The position numbers were made by a program, and so were the translations under genes. A stretch of 64,000 nucleotides of DNA from Microbacterium pumilum (GTDB lineage Bacteria > Actinomycetota > Actinomycetes > Actinomycetales > Microbacteriaceae): NCBI RefSeq assembly GCF_039530225.1, contig NZ_BAAAOH010000001.1, forward strand, positions 4,030,001 to 4,094,000, read 5' to 3'. Shown one piece after another: positions 53,785 to 62,758 of the stretch. The first letter of the stretch is position 1. Each line of letters starts with the position of its first letter. The notes beneath the pieces were generated by a model. That model was given only the letters and a program-made list of their open reading frames with translations. It searched no databases and had not been told where the DNA came from.

Positions 53785-55008
53785 ATGACTTCACCGGCGC
53801 GTAAGCCGACTGCCGCGATCATTGGCGCGGGCCCCGCGGGACTCTCCGCGGCCCTCGGGCTTCACCAGAAGGGATGGGACGTCCGCCTGTACGAGCGATA
53901 CCCCGAGGTCAAGGCGGCCGGCAACATTCTCAACTTGTGGCCGGCACCGCAGAAGGCGCTGCGAGCGCTTGGCGTCGATACGGAGAACCTCGGCGCGCCC
54001 GCTTACACTCAGTTGCGTCGATACGACGGACGAGTGCGCGCCGAGTTTCGTATGCCGGAAGCCGTGGCTCGTGAGTACAACGGCGGTTTCATCGGGCTGA
54101 TTCGCTGGGGGCTTTATAAGCGCATGCTCGATGCCCTGCCGGAAGGCGTGCTGAAGCTCTCGCACAAGTTCGTTGGCCTCTCCGACCGCGGCGACTCGGT
54201 GCGAGTCGAGTTCGACGAAGGCGAACCGGTCGAGGTCGACCTAGTGATCGGCGCTGATGGCATCGACTCCTCCGTGCGCAAGGCCATCTGGGGTGACTCA
54301 CCCAAGCGTTACCACGGTCTACACCTCATGGGCGGCTGGTTCCTTGGCGACGAACCAATCGGCACGCGTGGTGTCTTCGCACACGACCGCACTGTCCAGG
54401 GAAGCTACACGCCGATTCGTCATGAAGGCCGTGACGGCTACGAGTGGTGGGTGTTGGAAAAGTGGACGTCAAAGGAGCCGTTCACGGAAACCGACATCCG
54501 GAAATACGCCCTCGAGCGCGTGAGCCATTTCGATGAGCCACTGCCCACGTTCATCAGGAAGACGCCGCCAGAGAACACACACCGCTGGGAGATCGTCGAT
54601 CGCGAGCCGATCAAGCAGTGGGCGAAGGGTCGTGTCACGATCATCGGCGACGCCGCACATCCCACATCGCCCTATGCCGCGTACGGTGCCGGAATGTCCA
54701 TCGAGGATGGATACTTCATCGCCAAGGAACTCGCGGACGTGGACGGATCGGACACGGCGGTCCTCATCAACGCACTGCAGCGGTTCGAGGACATGCGGAA
54801 GCCTCACACCGGCCCCGTCAGCCAAGGCGCTTACATCACAGGCAAGATCTTCCACCACGCACCGGCGCCGCTGCGCCCCCTCAGGGACTTCATGTTCGAC
54901 CACACCCCGTTCCTCCAGAAGAATCAGGGCGACGCCGTTCCGGCGCAGACGATCGCGCAACTCGATCTGATCGAAGATGCGCCGTCGCCGCACGTGTCAG
55001 CCGGCTAA
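53785..55008 (+). CDS. FAD-dependent aromatic monooxygenase, copy B
   Basis: 407 residues. FAD motif AAIIGAGPAGLSAALGL, DG motif LVIGADGIDSSVRKAIWG and GDAAHPTSPYAAYGAGMSIEDG are intact. It parallels copy A along its length, including GNILNLWPAP and ITGKIFHHAPAPLRPLRDF. The pair probably arose by duplication and may act on successive or related hydroxyaromatics. It stands alone and diverges from the FAH copy 2 operon over a 139-bp region that carries two copies of the 17-bp motif. Confidence 0.88.
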   Translation: MTSPARKPTAAIIGAGPAGLSAALGLHQKGWDVRLYERYPEVKAAGNILNLWPAPQKALRALGVDTENLGAPAYTQLRRYDGRVRAEFRMPEAVAREYNGGFIGLIRWGLYKRMLDALPEGVLKLSHKFVGLSDRGDSVRVEFDEGEPVEVDLVIGADGIDSSVRKAIWGDSPKRYHGLHLMGGWFLGDEPIGTRGVFAHDRTVQGSYTPIRHEGRDGYEWWVLEKWTSKEPFTETDIRKYALERVSHFDEPLPTFIRKTPPENTHRWEIVDREPIKQWAKGRVTIIGDAAHPTSPYAAYGAGMSIEDGYFIAKELADVDGSDTAVLINALQRFEDMRKPHTGPVSQGAYITGKIFHHAPAPLRPLRDFMFDHTPFLQKNQGDAVPAQTIAQLDLIEDAPSPHVSAG

Positions 55009-55165
55009 CACGTCGAGTCTGGTCGCGTCGTCCGAGCGCGGCGTCACATTTCGTTGAGTACTTGCGCCAGGAGGCCGAGTGACTTGGTGAAGCGGACCGG
55101 CTGCCCGGCGACGTGGACCTATTCGAGCATCGCGCCGATCCCGATTCACGGGGCCACGGTGCGTA

Positions 55166-56209
55166 TCAGGCGAAGTCTTCGATTCGCCATTCGTCGCGCC
55201 AGTCGATCACGGGCCTGTCCTCATCGAATCGAAGGGGTAGCCAGACATACACGGCGCGGGACGTGTCCGCGTCGGGCAGCTCCATCGCTTCTGTGGCATC
55301 TCCCGTTGCATTCTCGGTGAATGCCACGCGGAAGGCCTCTTCCTTGTTTGATTCCGCAGCTGCGAGGTCCGGCAGCCAGCGGTCCCCCAGGGCGATGTAG
55401 AGGTCGCGTTTGTGTGGGTGACGGAAGATTGAGCTGATCTGAGTGCGGTACGACGTGCGGCTGGTGTCGAAGGGGTGCGGGTCGCCGAGGACCGCGAAGG
55501 GCCCGTGGTAGGAGGGCGCCGCAGCGACCTCGGAGGGGTTCGGGTAGTACCAGGAGGTCCCCGAAGTGATGAGGTGGTGGCGGGATCCGCGGCGGAAGTA
55601 TGCCGGCGCTTCTCGAACGTCTGGTGGCTGAGCGCGGGGGAAGTGGGTGGAGTAGTACCCGGTGACGGCGGTGTAGTCATCTGTGAGATCTGCGCAGATG
55701 AGTTCGCTGTGCACACGTTCGAAGTAGTAATAGCCCTTCCCGTCCGTGGGGTCCACGACGAGGTCGAAGTCACCGGCGTTCATACCCAGCGGGCGGTAGT
55801 CACTGCTGACGATTTCGTACGGTCCGAGGAACGCGTCCGCGGTGAGGATCGTGGAGAGCTGTTCGTGCCCGGTGCCCATAATCTTGACCCAGCACACGTA
55901 CTTGCCGGTGCGCGTGTTGTGGATGATGTGGGGGCGGTCGACGAACCGTGAGGGGTGGAACGGCGAGTCGGGATCGTCCGGGGTCGGCGGAATCAGCAGG
56001 CCCCGGTCTTCCCAGTTGTAGAGGTCCGTCGAGGAGTAGCAACGGATGCCCCAGTGCCAGATGCCGCTGCCAGGCGTGGTGTGCTCCTTGTTCTCCCCGT
56101 ACCAGTAGAAGACTCCGTCTTCGTGGAAGATCGAGCCGGCGTGGCTTTGGATCGGCTTCCCGCCGGTGTCCAGCCACTCAGCGCCGGGCCTGATCGAGTC
56201 GTAGGTCAC
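55166..56209 (-). CDS. GH43-like five-bladed propeller hydrolase
   Basis: 347 residues, no signal peptide, so probably intracellular. Blade-like repeats recur: GSIFHEDGVFYWYGENKEH, GIRCYSSTDLYNWEDRGLL, KYVCWVKIMG, AGDFDLVVDPTDGKGYYYFERV and FRRGSRHHLITSGTSWYYPN. The His/Asp/Glu arrangement suits the GH43 clan acting on arabinose- or galactose-type side chains. It overlaps the SGNH esterase by 4 bp, the last gene of the sugar operon. Substrate unknown. Confidence 0.82.
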   Translation of the reverse strand: MTYDSIRPGAEWLDTGGKPIQSHAGSIFHEDGVFYWYGENKEHTTPGSGIWHWGIRCYSSTDLYNWEDRGLLIPPTPDDPDSPFHPSRFVDRPHIIHNTRTGKYVCWVKIMGTGHEQLSTILTADAFLGPYEIVSSDYRPLGMNAGDFDLVVDPTDGKGYYYFERVHSELICADLTDDYTAVTGYYSTHFPRAQPPDVREAPAYFRRGSRHHLITSGTSWYYPNPSEVAAAPSYHGPFAVLGDPHPFDTSRTSYRTQISSIFRHPHKRDLYIALGDRWLPDLAAAESNKEEAFRVAFTENATGDATEAMELPDADTSRAVYVWLPLRFDEDRPVIDWRDEWRIEDFA

Positions 56210-57423
56210 CGGTCCAGCGTTTCGCGCGGGGTGATGGGGATGAGACCGCCTTCGCCGAACACGTACTCTGCGAACCGGCGTCCGACTTCTCGGTAGAGAG
56301 TGGCGTCAGGGTGTAGGCCGTCGGGCATCGAGTACGTGGCGGTGTCCGCTTCGCCGTAAAGCAGTTGCCCGTCGAGGTAATGGATGGCCTCCCCCTCGCT
56401 CTGTCGAACCTCCACGACGTGGCGGAGATGGTCGCGGGAGATGGCGAGGCTGAGCGCTCCGGTGGCGATGTCGGCTTCAGTGCCAAGGGCCTTGAACCGG
56501 TAGGCCCCACCCGGGAGGTCTTCGCGTGCGGTGGGTCCTGGTCGGTCTTCGTTTCCCGGCCAGAGGAGCGAGGACGCGACCACGATCGGGGTGGTGGGGT
56601 GCCCGACCCGGATGCGGTCGATGAATCCATGCACACCGGGCACGAACGTGCGCTGGTCCATCGCGCGGGCGCCGACGATGTTTATCCCGATTTTGAGGGT
56701 GATCACGTCAGCGGGCGTAGCGGCGATGGCGTCGGCGACGAAGGGGTCAAGCATGCACTGCCCCGCGAAGCCGAGATTGATGACATTGAGTCCCGCGTAG
56801 TCGGCTGCGACCAACGGCCATGGCGCGGTCGGTTTGTCGGGTTCACTGCCGTGAGAGATCGAGCTGCCGTGGTGGATCCATACCGGGCGTGCGGGGGGTG
56901 TGCCGGGTTCGATGGGCTGGTTGCCGTAGACATCGACGAGGTCGACCATCATGATCTGCGGAAGCAGAATTTCCACGGTCTTCTCACCGGCGGGTAAGCC
57001 GCTGAATTCGAGGAGGGAGCTTTCGCGGATGTCCTCAGTGCCGAGGTCGTCTCCGGTCAGGCTGGTCATCTCGATGGCGTCGGTGGGGCTCTTGACGATA
57101 GCGATCTCGCGACCGTCGACGCGGGCGACGAAGCTGTTCTCCTCCGCGAGGATGTCGGCCACTTTGAGTCTGGTGCATTTCACGCGCAGATTCACCACGG
57201 TCGACGCGGTGGTCAGCGTGAGCCTCACGCCTGCGGGTCGAGTGGTGGTTGCTCGCACGTGCGCGGAGTGAGGAGGGAAGTGCGACCAGTAGCGCTGCGG
57301 GATGCGAACGGGCCGGATGGCGCCGTCGACGTTCTGCAGTTCGAGGTGTCCGCTGATGTGCACCACGCTGGCGCCGATGCGGACTGTTTCCCCGAACGTC
57401 GTAATGGTGGGGGTCTCCGTCAT
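56206..57423 (-). CDS. SGNH/GDSL-type esterase
   Basis: 405 residues. An N-terminal beta-sandwich of ~165 residues precedes the SGNH hydrolase: nucleophile block IHHGSSISHG, oxyanion GFAGQC, NIVG region and the Asp-x-x-His motif MPDGLHPD. It lacks a signal peptide, which with the GH43-like neighbour suggests de-esterification of imported oligosaccharides. It follows the second permease by 34 bp. Confidence 0.83.
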   Translation of the reverse strand: MTETPTITTFGETVRIGASVVHISGHLELQNVDGAIRPVRIPQRYWSHFPPHSAHVRATTTRPAGVRLTLTTASTVVNLRVKCTRLKVADILAEENSFVARVDGREIAIVKSPTDAIEMTSLTGDDLGTEDIRESSLLEFSGLPAGEKTVEILLPQIMMVDLVDVYGNQPIEPGTPPARPVWIHHGSSISHGSEPDKPTAPWPLVAADYAGLNVINLGFAGQCMLDPFVADAIAATPADVITLKIGINIVGARAMDQRTFVPGVHGFIDRIRVGHPTTPIVVASSLLWPGNEDRPGPTAREDLPGGAYRFKALGTEADIATGALSLAISRDHLRHVVEVRQSEGEAIHYLDGQLLYGEADTATYSMPDGLHPDATLYREVGRRFAEYVFGEGGLIPITPRETLDR

Positions 57424-57457
57424 GGTGCGCCTTTCGTTGGCAAGGGATTGCGGGGCA

Positions 57458-58474
57458 TCATTCGAAGCGTTCGCCGCCGCGGACTCGGTCCAGCAGGATC
57501 GCGCCGAGCAGGAGGAGCCCGAGCACGAGGAATGCGACGTTGATGTCGGCTCCGTTGAGTCGGAGCATATTGTCTACGGCGGCGATGACGATCAGGCCGA
57601 TCGCGCCGCCGATCGGGTTGCCGACTCCTCCGCGGAGGAGGCTGAACCCGCCGATGAGGACGCCGGCATAGATCTGGAACTCCAGACCCACGCCGAGTGT
57701 GGCGGACGCGCCACCGAGCGCGCCGGCGTAGAGGACGCCGCCGAAGCCGGCGCCGAGAGCGACGAGGATGTACAAGCCGACGACGATGCGGTTGGTCTTC
57801 AGCCCGGCTCGCTCGGACGCGCGCGGATCACCGCCCACGGCTCGGATATGCCTGCCAAGCCTGGTGAGTCCCATCACGACAGCGGCGAAGACGACAAGCA
57901 CGACGCCTATGAGGAACAGTGTGGGAAAGGGGCCGACGCGTCCGGCAGTGAATGCGTAAAGCGCCGGGATGAACGCAGAGATCTGCCCGGGCTTGCCTAA
58001 CGCGACCAGCGCGGCTCCGTGCAGCGCGACGAGCATGCCGAGGGTGATGGTAATCGGGTTGCCCTTGCAGAAGACGATCGTGAAAGCGTTCACCACGCCG
58101 ATCAGCACGCTGGCGATGACAGTGACCACCATGGCCTGCCAGATTGGTGCGCCCGCTGCGTACTGAGCGGAGAAGAGCGCCGCCCCGAAGCCGATGTGGG
58201 CGCCGATGCTGAGGTCGAGTGCCCCGCCCAGCAATCCGATCGCTGCCAGCGATCCGACGATGAGGGGAATTGCGACGGAACTGGCGAGGATCCCCAGGTT
58301 GGACGCGCTGAGGAAGATCGGCCCGGCCCACAGGGCTCCTACGATGAGCACGATCACGAGAGTGATAGTCACCGAGGTGATGGAGTTTTGGCTGACGCCG
58401 GTCCAGATCCTTGCGGCCACGGTGGGCTCATGTGGTGAGTCGATGGCGTCGTCACGCAGCGCTGTGGCGGTCAT
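57458..58474 (-). CDS. Sugar ABC transporter permease, RbsC-like, second
   Basis: 338 residues from ATG 58474, overlapping the stop of the first permease. Eight to ten membrane helices and the family block GGALDLSIGAHIGFGAALFSA, followed by VVNAFTIVFCKGNPITITLGM and RAVGGDPRASERAGLKTNRI, identify a BPD_transp_2 monosaccharide permease. It forms a heterodimeric channel with its neighbour. The frame extends to 59095 but that part is the other gene. Confidence 0.9.
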   Translation of the reverse strand: MTATALRDDAIDSPHEPTVAARIWTGVSQNSITSVTITLVIVLIVGALWAGPIFLSASNLGILASSVAIPLIVGSLAAIGLLGGALDLSIGAHIGFGAALFSAQYAAGAPIWQAMVVTVIASVLIGVVNAFTIVFCKGNPITITLGMLVALHGAALVALGKPGQISAFIPALYAFTAGRVGPFPTLFLIGVVLVVFAAVVMGLTRLGRHIRAVGGDPRASERAGLKTNRIVVGLYILVALGAGFGGVLYAGALGGASATLGVGLEFQIYAGVLIGGFSLLRGGVGNPIGGAIGLIVIAAVDNMLRLNGADINVAFLVLGLLLLGAILLDRVRGGERFE

Positions 58475-59460
58475 GACTGTTCCTTTCGTCGGCTGAGGCC
58501 GTCGATGGAGACGGCGATGACGAGGATGGCGCCCTGCACGACGCTTTGCCACGCGGAGGGAAGTCCGAAGAAGACAAGGGCAGTCGGGACGGTGGAGAGG
58601 AATCCGAGTCCGATGAGGAGGGCCCAGATATTGCCGACGCCGCCGCTGACGGCGATTCCGCTCAGGATGACGGCGGAGATGACAGGCAGCAGGTAAGTGC
58701 TGGTCGCTCCGCTCTGGAACGAGGGGGTGGATGCCACATAAATGGTGGAGGCGAGGCCCGCGAGGCCGCCGGATATGGCGAAGACGACAATCCGGGTCCG
58801 CGGCAGGGAAATCCCCCTGGCCTTCGCGGAGAAGGGCGCTCCGCCGACGGCCATCATGCGCCGGCCGTACCGCGTGCGCGGCACGAGGAAGCCGGTGACG
58901 AGCACGATGACGAGCATGGGCCAGAACACTGCGGGAAGGCCGATGAAGTTGGCCGTTCCGAAGTCCCGCAGCCATGAGTTGGGAGTTGCCAGCGGTGCGG
59001 GGTAGCGAATGCTGTGCAGGGAGATGCCCACGAAGTTCAAGGCGAGGGTCACCAGCAACGGATTCAACTTTGCGAGCACCACGACGGAAGCGCACAGCAG
59101 GCCCCAGAGCGCGCCGGCCGAAGCAGCGATCAAGACGACCGCGATCGGATGAAAGCCCGCGCGCAGTGCTTCCAGAGTGGCGACCGCGCCGATACCAAGA
59201 GCAGCCGGCTGGCTCAGGTCCAGGCCGGCGCCACTGATCATCACAAGGCTCTGCCCGACGGCGAGGATTCCGGCGACGGCCATCGTGAAGCAGATCGCAT
59301 TCAGAGTCTGAGTGCTCCAGAAATCAGGGCGGTTCATTACGGAGACCACGACAAGGACGAGCCACGCTAGCCCCGCCCAGAAGGCGGGACCTAGCGCCGC
59401 GAGGCGGGAGGCTCCCAGTCGGGGCGCCTCCCGCTCGCGGAGGGTAGTGACCTCAGCCAT
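58471..59460 (-). CDS. Sugar ABC transporter permease, RbsC-like, first
   Basis: 329 residues with about nine hydrophobic helices. SLVMISGAGLDLSQPAALGIGAVATLEA and MAVGGAPFSAKARGISLPRTRI are the BPD_transp_2 signature blocks. The start overlaps the end of the binding-protein gene by 8 bp and the stop overlaps the second permease. Two different permeases suggest a heteromeric importer. Confidence 0.9.
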   Translation of the reverse strand: MAEVTTLREREAPRLGASRLAALGPAFWAGLAWLVLVVVSVMNRPDFWSTQTLNAICFTMAVAGILAVGQSLVMISGAGLDLSQPAALGIGAVATLEALRAGFHPIAVVLIAASAGALWGLLCASVVVLAKLNPLLVTLALNFVGISLHSIRYPAPLATPNSWLRDFGTANFIGLPAVFWPMLVIVLVTGFLVPRTRYGRRMMAVGGAPFSAKARGISLPRTRIVVFAISGGLAGLASTIYVASTPSFQSGATSTYLLPVISAVILSGIAVSGGVGNIWALLIGLGFLSTVPTALVFFGLPSAWQSVVQGAILVIAVSIDGLSRRKEQS

Positions 59461-60532
59461 TGCTCGCTGAAGGGCAGAAGGTGTCGTACGCGTTGCTGGA
59501 CAGTCCGTCGGCGATCAGCTGCTTGAGCCGAATGTCGATGGCAGGCATATCCAGCGTCTGCTGTCGATCGGTGAGGCAGGCTGAGATGGAGACAGCGGCA
59601 TCCTCGAGAGTGTCTGCCATTGCGGGTGCATCGCCCGCGGCGATCTTCTTCACCAGCTGATCGACCGCTGCGATCGGGTAATCCTCGAAGAAGTACACCG
59701 AATCGCCGAGGAGCCCGGCAGGCGTGCTGTCTCCACTGAGCAGATACGCGCCCTGACCCCAACCAAACGTGTTCGCTCCCCGGCCCAGCTGATCGGCGGC
59801 CTGCAGGACTGCGAAGACTGTGTTGTCGCCGATTCCGAGGGTAAGAATCTTCTCGGCCTCGGGACGGCTGACAAGCGCGTCACGGGCGGCGGTGGTCGCT
59901 GTATCTACCGTGTTGCCGCCTTCAAAGTTGACGATCTTGGACTTGTCGATGTTCGGGCAGACGGACAGCAGTCCGTCTTCGGATCCACCGACGCGGAGAT
60001 CGTTGACGGGTCCGGCGTTCGCCTGCTCGCCGAGTAGCACAAGGTCCGCGTCGCAGTCCCACATCGACTTCGCCTCCTCACCGAGTGCAACTCCGGTGTC
60101 CTTGCCGGCCCCCTCGTTGTCGACCGCGACCAGGTACATGCCCTTCTGAGGGAGGTCGAACGTGATACCCGGGATGCCGGCGGTCTCGAGCTTTTGCTGG
60201 ATGACTTCCTGGGTGCCGGCATAGTTGAATTCCATGACCGTGCTGCAGCCGTGCTGGATGAATAGATCCACGTTCGTGTTCGCCGTGGGTCCGTCGCTGT
60301 TGTTGTTGAGTTCGTAGTACTTCCAGCCGTTCTTCTCCGCCAAGGCCTCGGCGGCGTCGCCCTGTGCCATCGAGCCGGCATCCTTGCCGCCGACGCCCAT
60401 GCAGAGCGTGAAGTCCTCCGCGGCGGCGGCGCCGCTGGGGCTGGTTTCGCCCCCTCCGCTGCAGCCGCTGAGGGCGAGGGCGAGACCGACTCCGACGGTG
60501 GCGAGGGTGAGTGAACGAGTTCTAGTTGACAT
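59453..60532 (-). CDS. Sugar-binding lipoprotein of the ABC importer
   Basis: 359 residues. The signal MSTRTRSLTLATVGVGLALA leads to lipobox LALSGC with lipidated Cys at ~24. The fold is a type I periplasmic binding protein (Peripla_BP_4), with TVMEFNYAGTQEVIQQKLETAGIPGITF, VALGEEAKSMWDCDADLVLL and LTLGIGDNTVFAVLQAADQLG. It delivers a monosaccharide or short oligosaccharide to the permeases. It sits between the ATPase and permease genes in the operon. Confidence 0.9.
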   Translation of the reverse strand: MSTRTRSLTLATVGVGLALALSGCSGGGETSPSGAAAAEDFTLCMGVGGKDAGSMAQGDAAEALAEKNGWKYYELNNNSDGPTANTNVDLFIQHGCSTVMEFNYAGTQEVIQQKLETAGIPGITFDLPQKGMYLVAVDNEGAGKDTGVALGEEAKSMWDCDADLVLLGEQANAGPVNDLRVGGSEDGLLSVCPNIDKSKIVNFEGGNTVDTATTAARDALVSRPEAEKILTLGIGDNTVFAVLQAADQLGRGANTFGWGQGAYLLSGDSTPAGLLGDSVYFFEDYPIAAVDQLVKKIAAGDAPAMADTLEDAAVSISACLTDRQQTLDMPAIDIRLKQLIADGLSSNAYDTFCPSASNG

Positions 60533-60613
60533 GGCGATCTACCTTCTTTGGTGATGGGACGGGTATTGCGAGCAGACGGCGGGCTGTGACGGTCTTTGCC
60601 GAACGGAGCGGGT

Positions 60614-61429
60614 TCAGTCCGCTGCGGGACGGATGGCACCGGTGATGAGGCCGACGATGTCGTTGATGGGGGTGTCGACCATCTCCCGGTGGGCGATGGT
60701 GCGTCCCAGCCGCATGACCGTGACGTAATCTGCGATCTCCTCGAGCTGGGCCATGTTGTGGGTGACGAGCAAGACGGCCACACCGCGATCGCGAAGCTTC
60801 TTGATCACTTCCACTACCTGCGCGGTCTCTCGGACACCGAGGGCGGCAGTGGGCTCATCCAGGATGACGATCCGCTTGCCCCAGAGGATGGCTCGCGCCA
60901 TCGCCAGGCACTGGCGCTGGCCGCCGGACATCTGCTTCACGCTGGCCTTGATCGACGGGATGCCGATGCCTAACTCATCCAGGGCGGCGCGTGCTTGCCG
61001 GCGCATCGACCGATCGGAGAGGAACCCAAAGAACCTCAGGATGCCTGCACGGGAAAGCTCCTCGCGACCGAGAAAGACGTTCTGGTACGCATTCATAGTG
61101 TCGACTAGTGCGAGGTCTTGGTAGACCGTCTCGATCCCGGCTGCCAGCGCGTCGTGGGGCGTTCGAAGAACAACCGCCTCTCCGTCGATCACGAGCGACC
61201 CCGAATCGGCGTGTACGGCACCGGACAGCGACTTCAAGAATGTCGACTTGCCTGCGCCGTTGTCGCCGACCAGCCCGTGAACGGTTCCGGCGCGAAGGGT
61301 GATCGACGCATCAGCCAGAGCGACAACCGCTTCGTACCGCTTGGCGATGTGCTCTGCACGCAACACAACCTCTCGGGCGGCAGGCGCTGCTTCTTCATCT
61401 CGTACGGCCGTCGGTGACGCAGGTGTCAT
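60614..61429 (-). CDS. Sugar ABC transporter ATPase, single-domain
   Basis: 271 residues from ATG 61429, with GGGGAAGG ~8 bp upstream; a second ATG at 61447 lacks a ribosome site. It has Walker A GLVGDNGAGKSTF, Q-loop VYQDLALVDTMN, signature MSGGQRQCLAMAR and Walker B IVILDEPTAALG. It has one nucleotide-binding domain, unlike the two-domain RbsA/XylG proteins, so it probably works as a homodimer. First gene of the operon. Confidence 0.91.
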   Translation of the reverse strand: MTPASPTAVRDEEAAPAAREVVLRAEHIAKRYEAVVALADASITLRAGTVHGLVGDNGAGKSTFLKSLSGAVHADSGSLVIDGEAVVLRTPHDALAAGIETVYQDLALVDTMNAYQNVFLGREELSRAGILRFFGFLSDRSMRRQARAALDELGIGIPSIKASVKQMSGGQRQCLAMARAILWGKRIVILDEPTAALGVRETAQVVEVIKKLRDRGVAVLLVTHNMAQLEEIADYVTVMRLGRTIAHREMVDTPINDIVGLITGAIRPAAD

Positions 61430-61477
61430 TGCCGGTACCTTCCCCATTGAAGTCGTGTCTTGCACGTCGTGAGGAAG

Positions 61478-61507
61478 ACGATAGGCGTGACGGGTTAGCG
61501 TCGTCAA
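61478..61507 (-). promoter_or_regulatory. Promoter of the sugar operon
   Basis: On the minus strand, TTGACG (61502-61507) and TATCGT (61478-61483) are 18 bp apart, about 50 bp before the ATPase ATG. A LacI-type core AAGCGCTT (61506-61513) overlaps the -35 box. Confidence 0.6.
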
Positions 61508-61516
61508 GCGCTTTAA

Positions 61517-61530
61517 GTAAAGCACTTTAC
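61517..61530. promoter_or_regulatory. LacI-type operator 1
   Basis: GTAAAGCACTTTAC, an inverted repeat with an imperfect centre, sits just upstream of the sugar-operon -35 box and next to AAGCGCTT at 61506-61513. The same motif occurs before the lacI-family gene. Confidence 0.72.
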
Positions 61531-61556
61531 AATCGGAGTCGCCCGTGTGGGTCTGG

Positions 61557-62582
61557 CTAACGGACGGGTGCTGGCCCAGTCGTGCTCCGCACGGTGACGC
61601 TCGTCTGCAGCCTGGTGATCGATCGCGGAGTCGGTTGTGCGATGGCGGCGAGCAGGAGACGCACGGCCGCGATGCCAGTCTCCTCGAAGGGTTGGCGGAT
61701 GGTGGTGAGGTCGGCGGCGTCTGCGGCCGGCCCGTCGTCGTAGCCCATGATCGAGACATCCTCTGCGACGCGGAAACCGAGGTCGCGGGCTGCGCGCAGG
61801 GCACCAAGCGCAAGGTCGTCGTAATGTGCCATCACAGCGGTAGGAGGGCTTGGGCGGGTGAGCAGTTGCCGGGCGGCTCTCCCGCCGGCAGCTTGGTTGC
61901 CCTCGCAGGAGACCACGATCACCTCGCCACCGGCAGCGCGAAACTCTTCGGCGGCGCCGTCGAATCGCAGTTGGGCCTGGGAGACGTACTCGGCGAACTG
62001 GCTCTCCTGGATGTACCCGAGGCTTCGGTGTCCGAGCTCGAGCAAGTGTCTGGCGGCCTCGCGGCCCCCTTGTACGTCGTCGACGGTGACAGCGCTGTAG
62101 CGGGGGCTTTCGGCGTCGACCACCACCACGGGTAGTCCGCGTTCGTGTAGGCGGAGCTCGATCATGTCGTCGATGGGCTGGCCCATCACGATAACCCCGT
62201 CAAGGTGGCCCCGGACAGGCAGCGACGCCAGTACGGGCGATGCGGAGATCGCAGCCGATTCTTGGTCATACAAGACCAGTTCGAGATCGGTCCCGCTGAG
62301 GGTCTGCATCACGCCGACCAGACGGCGAAGATAGCTTGGGTATGACGAGAACGGGGCGATCACCGCGACACGTCCTACCTGTCGCCGCGCCCTTGTCGCC
62401 GCCTCGGACTTGGGGACGAAACCCATCTGATTGGCGATTTCGAGCACGCGCTTCCGGGTGGCGGCGCCCACTCGAGCCGGCTTGTTCATCGCGTTGGAGA
62501 CCGTTGCGATGCTGACATTCGCCTCCCGCGCGACGTCGTAGATCGTCGGGTGCCGCTGGTTGGCGGGCGAGGCTTCACTCAT
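61557..62582 (-). CDS. LacI-family regulator
   Basis: 341 residues. The helix-turn-helix and hinge are clear: TIYDVAREANVSIATVSNAMN, VGAATRKRVLEIANQMGFVP. The rest is a sugar-binding domain (VAVIAPFSSYPSYLRRLVGVM, DGVIVMGQPIDD, MGYDDGPAADAADLTTIRQP). It precedes the ABC operon on the same strand and likely represses it and itself through the two GTAAAGCACTT sites, released by the imported sugar. Confidence 0.92.
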   Translation of the reverse strand: MSEASPANQRHPTIYDVAREANVSIATVSNAMNKPARVGAATRKRVLEIANQMGFVPKSEAATRARRQVGRVAVIAPFSSYPSYLRRLVGVMQTLSGTDLELVLYDQESAAISASPVLASLPVRGHLDGVIVMGQPIDDMIELRLHERGLPVVVVDAESPRYSAVTVDDVQGGREAARHLLELGHRSLGYIQESQFAEYVSQAQLRFDGAAEEFRAAGGEVIVVSCEGNQAAGGRAARQLLTRPSPPTAVMAHYDDLALGALRAARDLGFRVAEDVSIMGYDDGPAADAADLTTIRQPFEETGIAAVRLLLAAIAQPTPRSITRLQTSVTVRSTTGPAPVR

Positions 62583-62590
62583 GAGGCCAA

Positions 62591-62604
62591 GTAAAGCACT
62601 TCAC
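62591..62604. promoter_or_regulatory. LacI-type operator 2
   Basis: GTAAAGCACTTCAC, one base different from operator 1, lies 9 bp upstream of the LacI-family start codon, implying autoregulation. Confidence 0.68.
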
Positions 62605-62758
62605 ATGCGGAGGGCATACGATGCGGACCTGAACGTCTCGCGATACCAACAGCCGCGGGTCCTCGTCCTCCTTCGGGCTCAAGTTGCCGAACGTCGAGGG
62701 ATCGAGGCCGTCGAAGGATTGGCCCCGGTCCACTTGCTGCCGGGGTTCCGGGTTCGGT

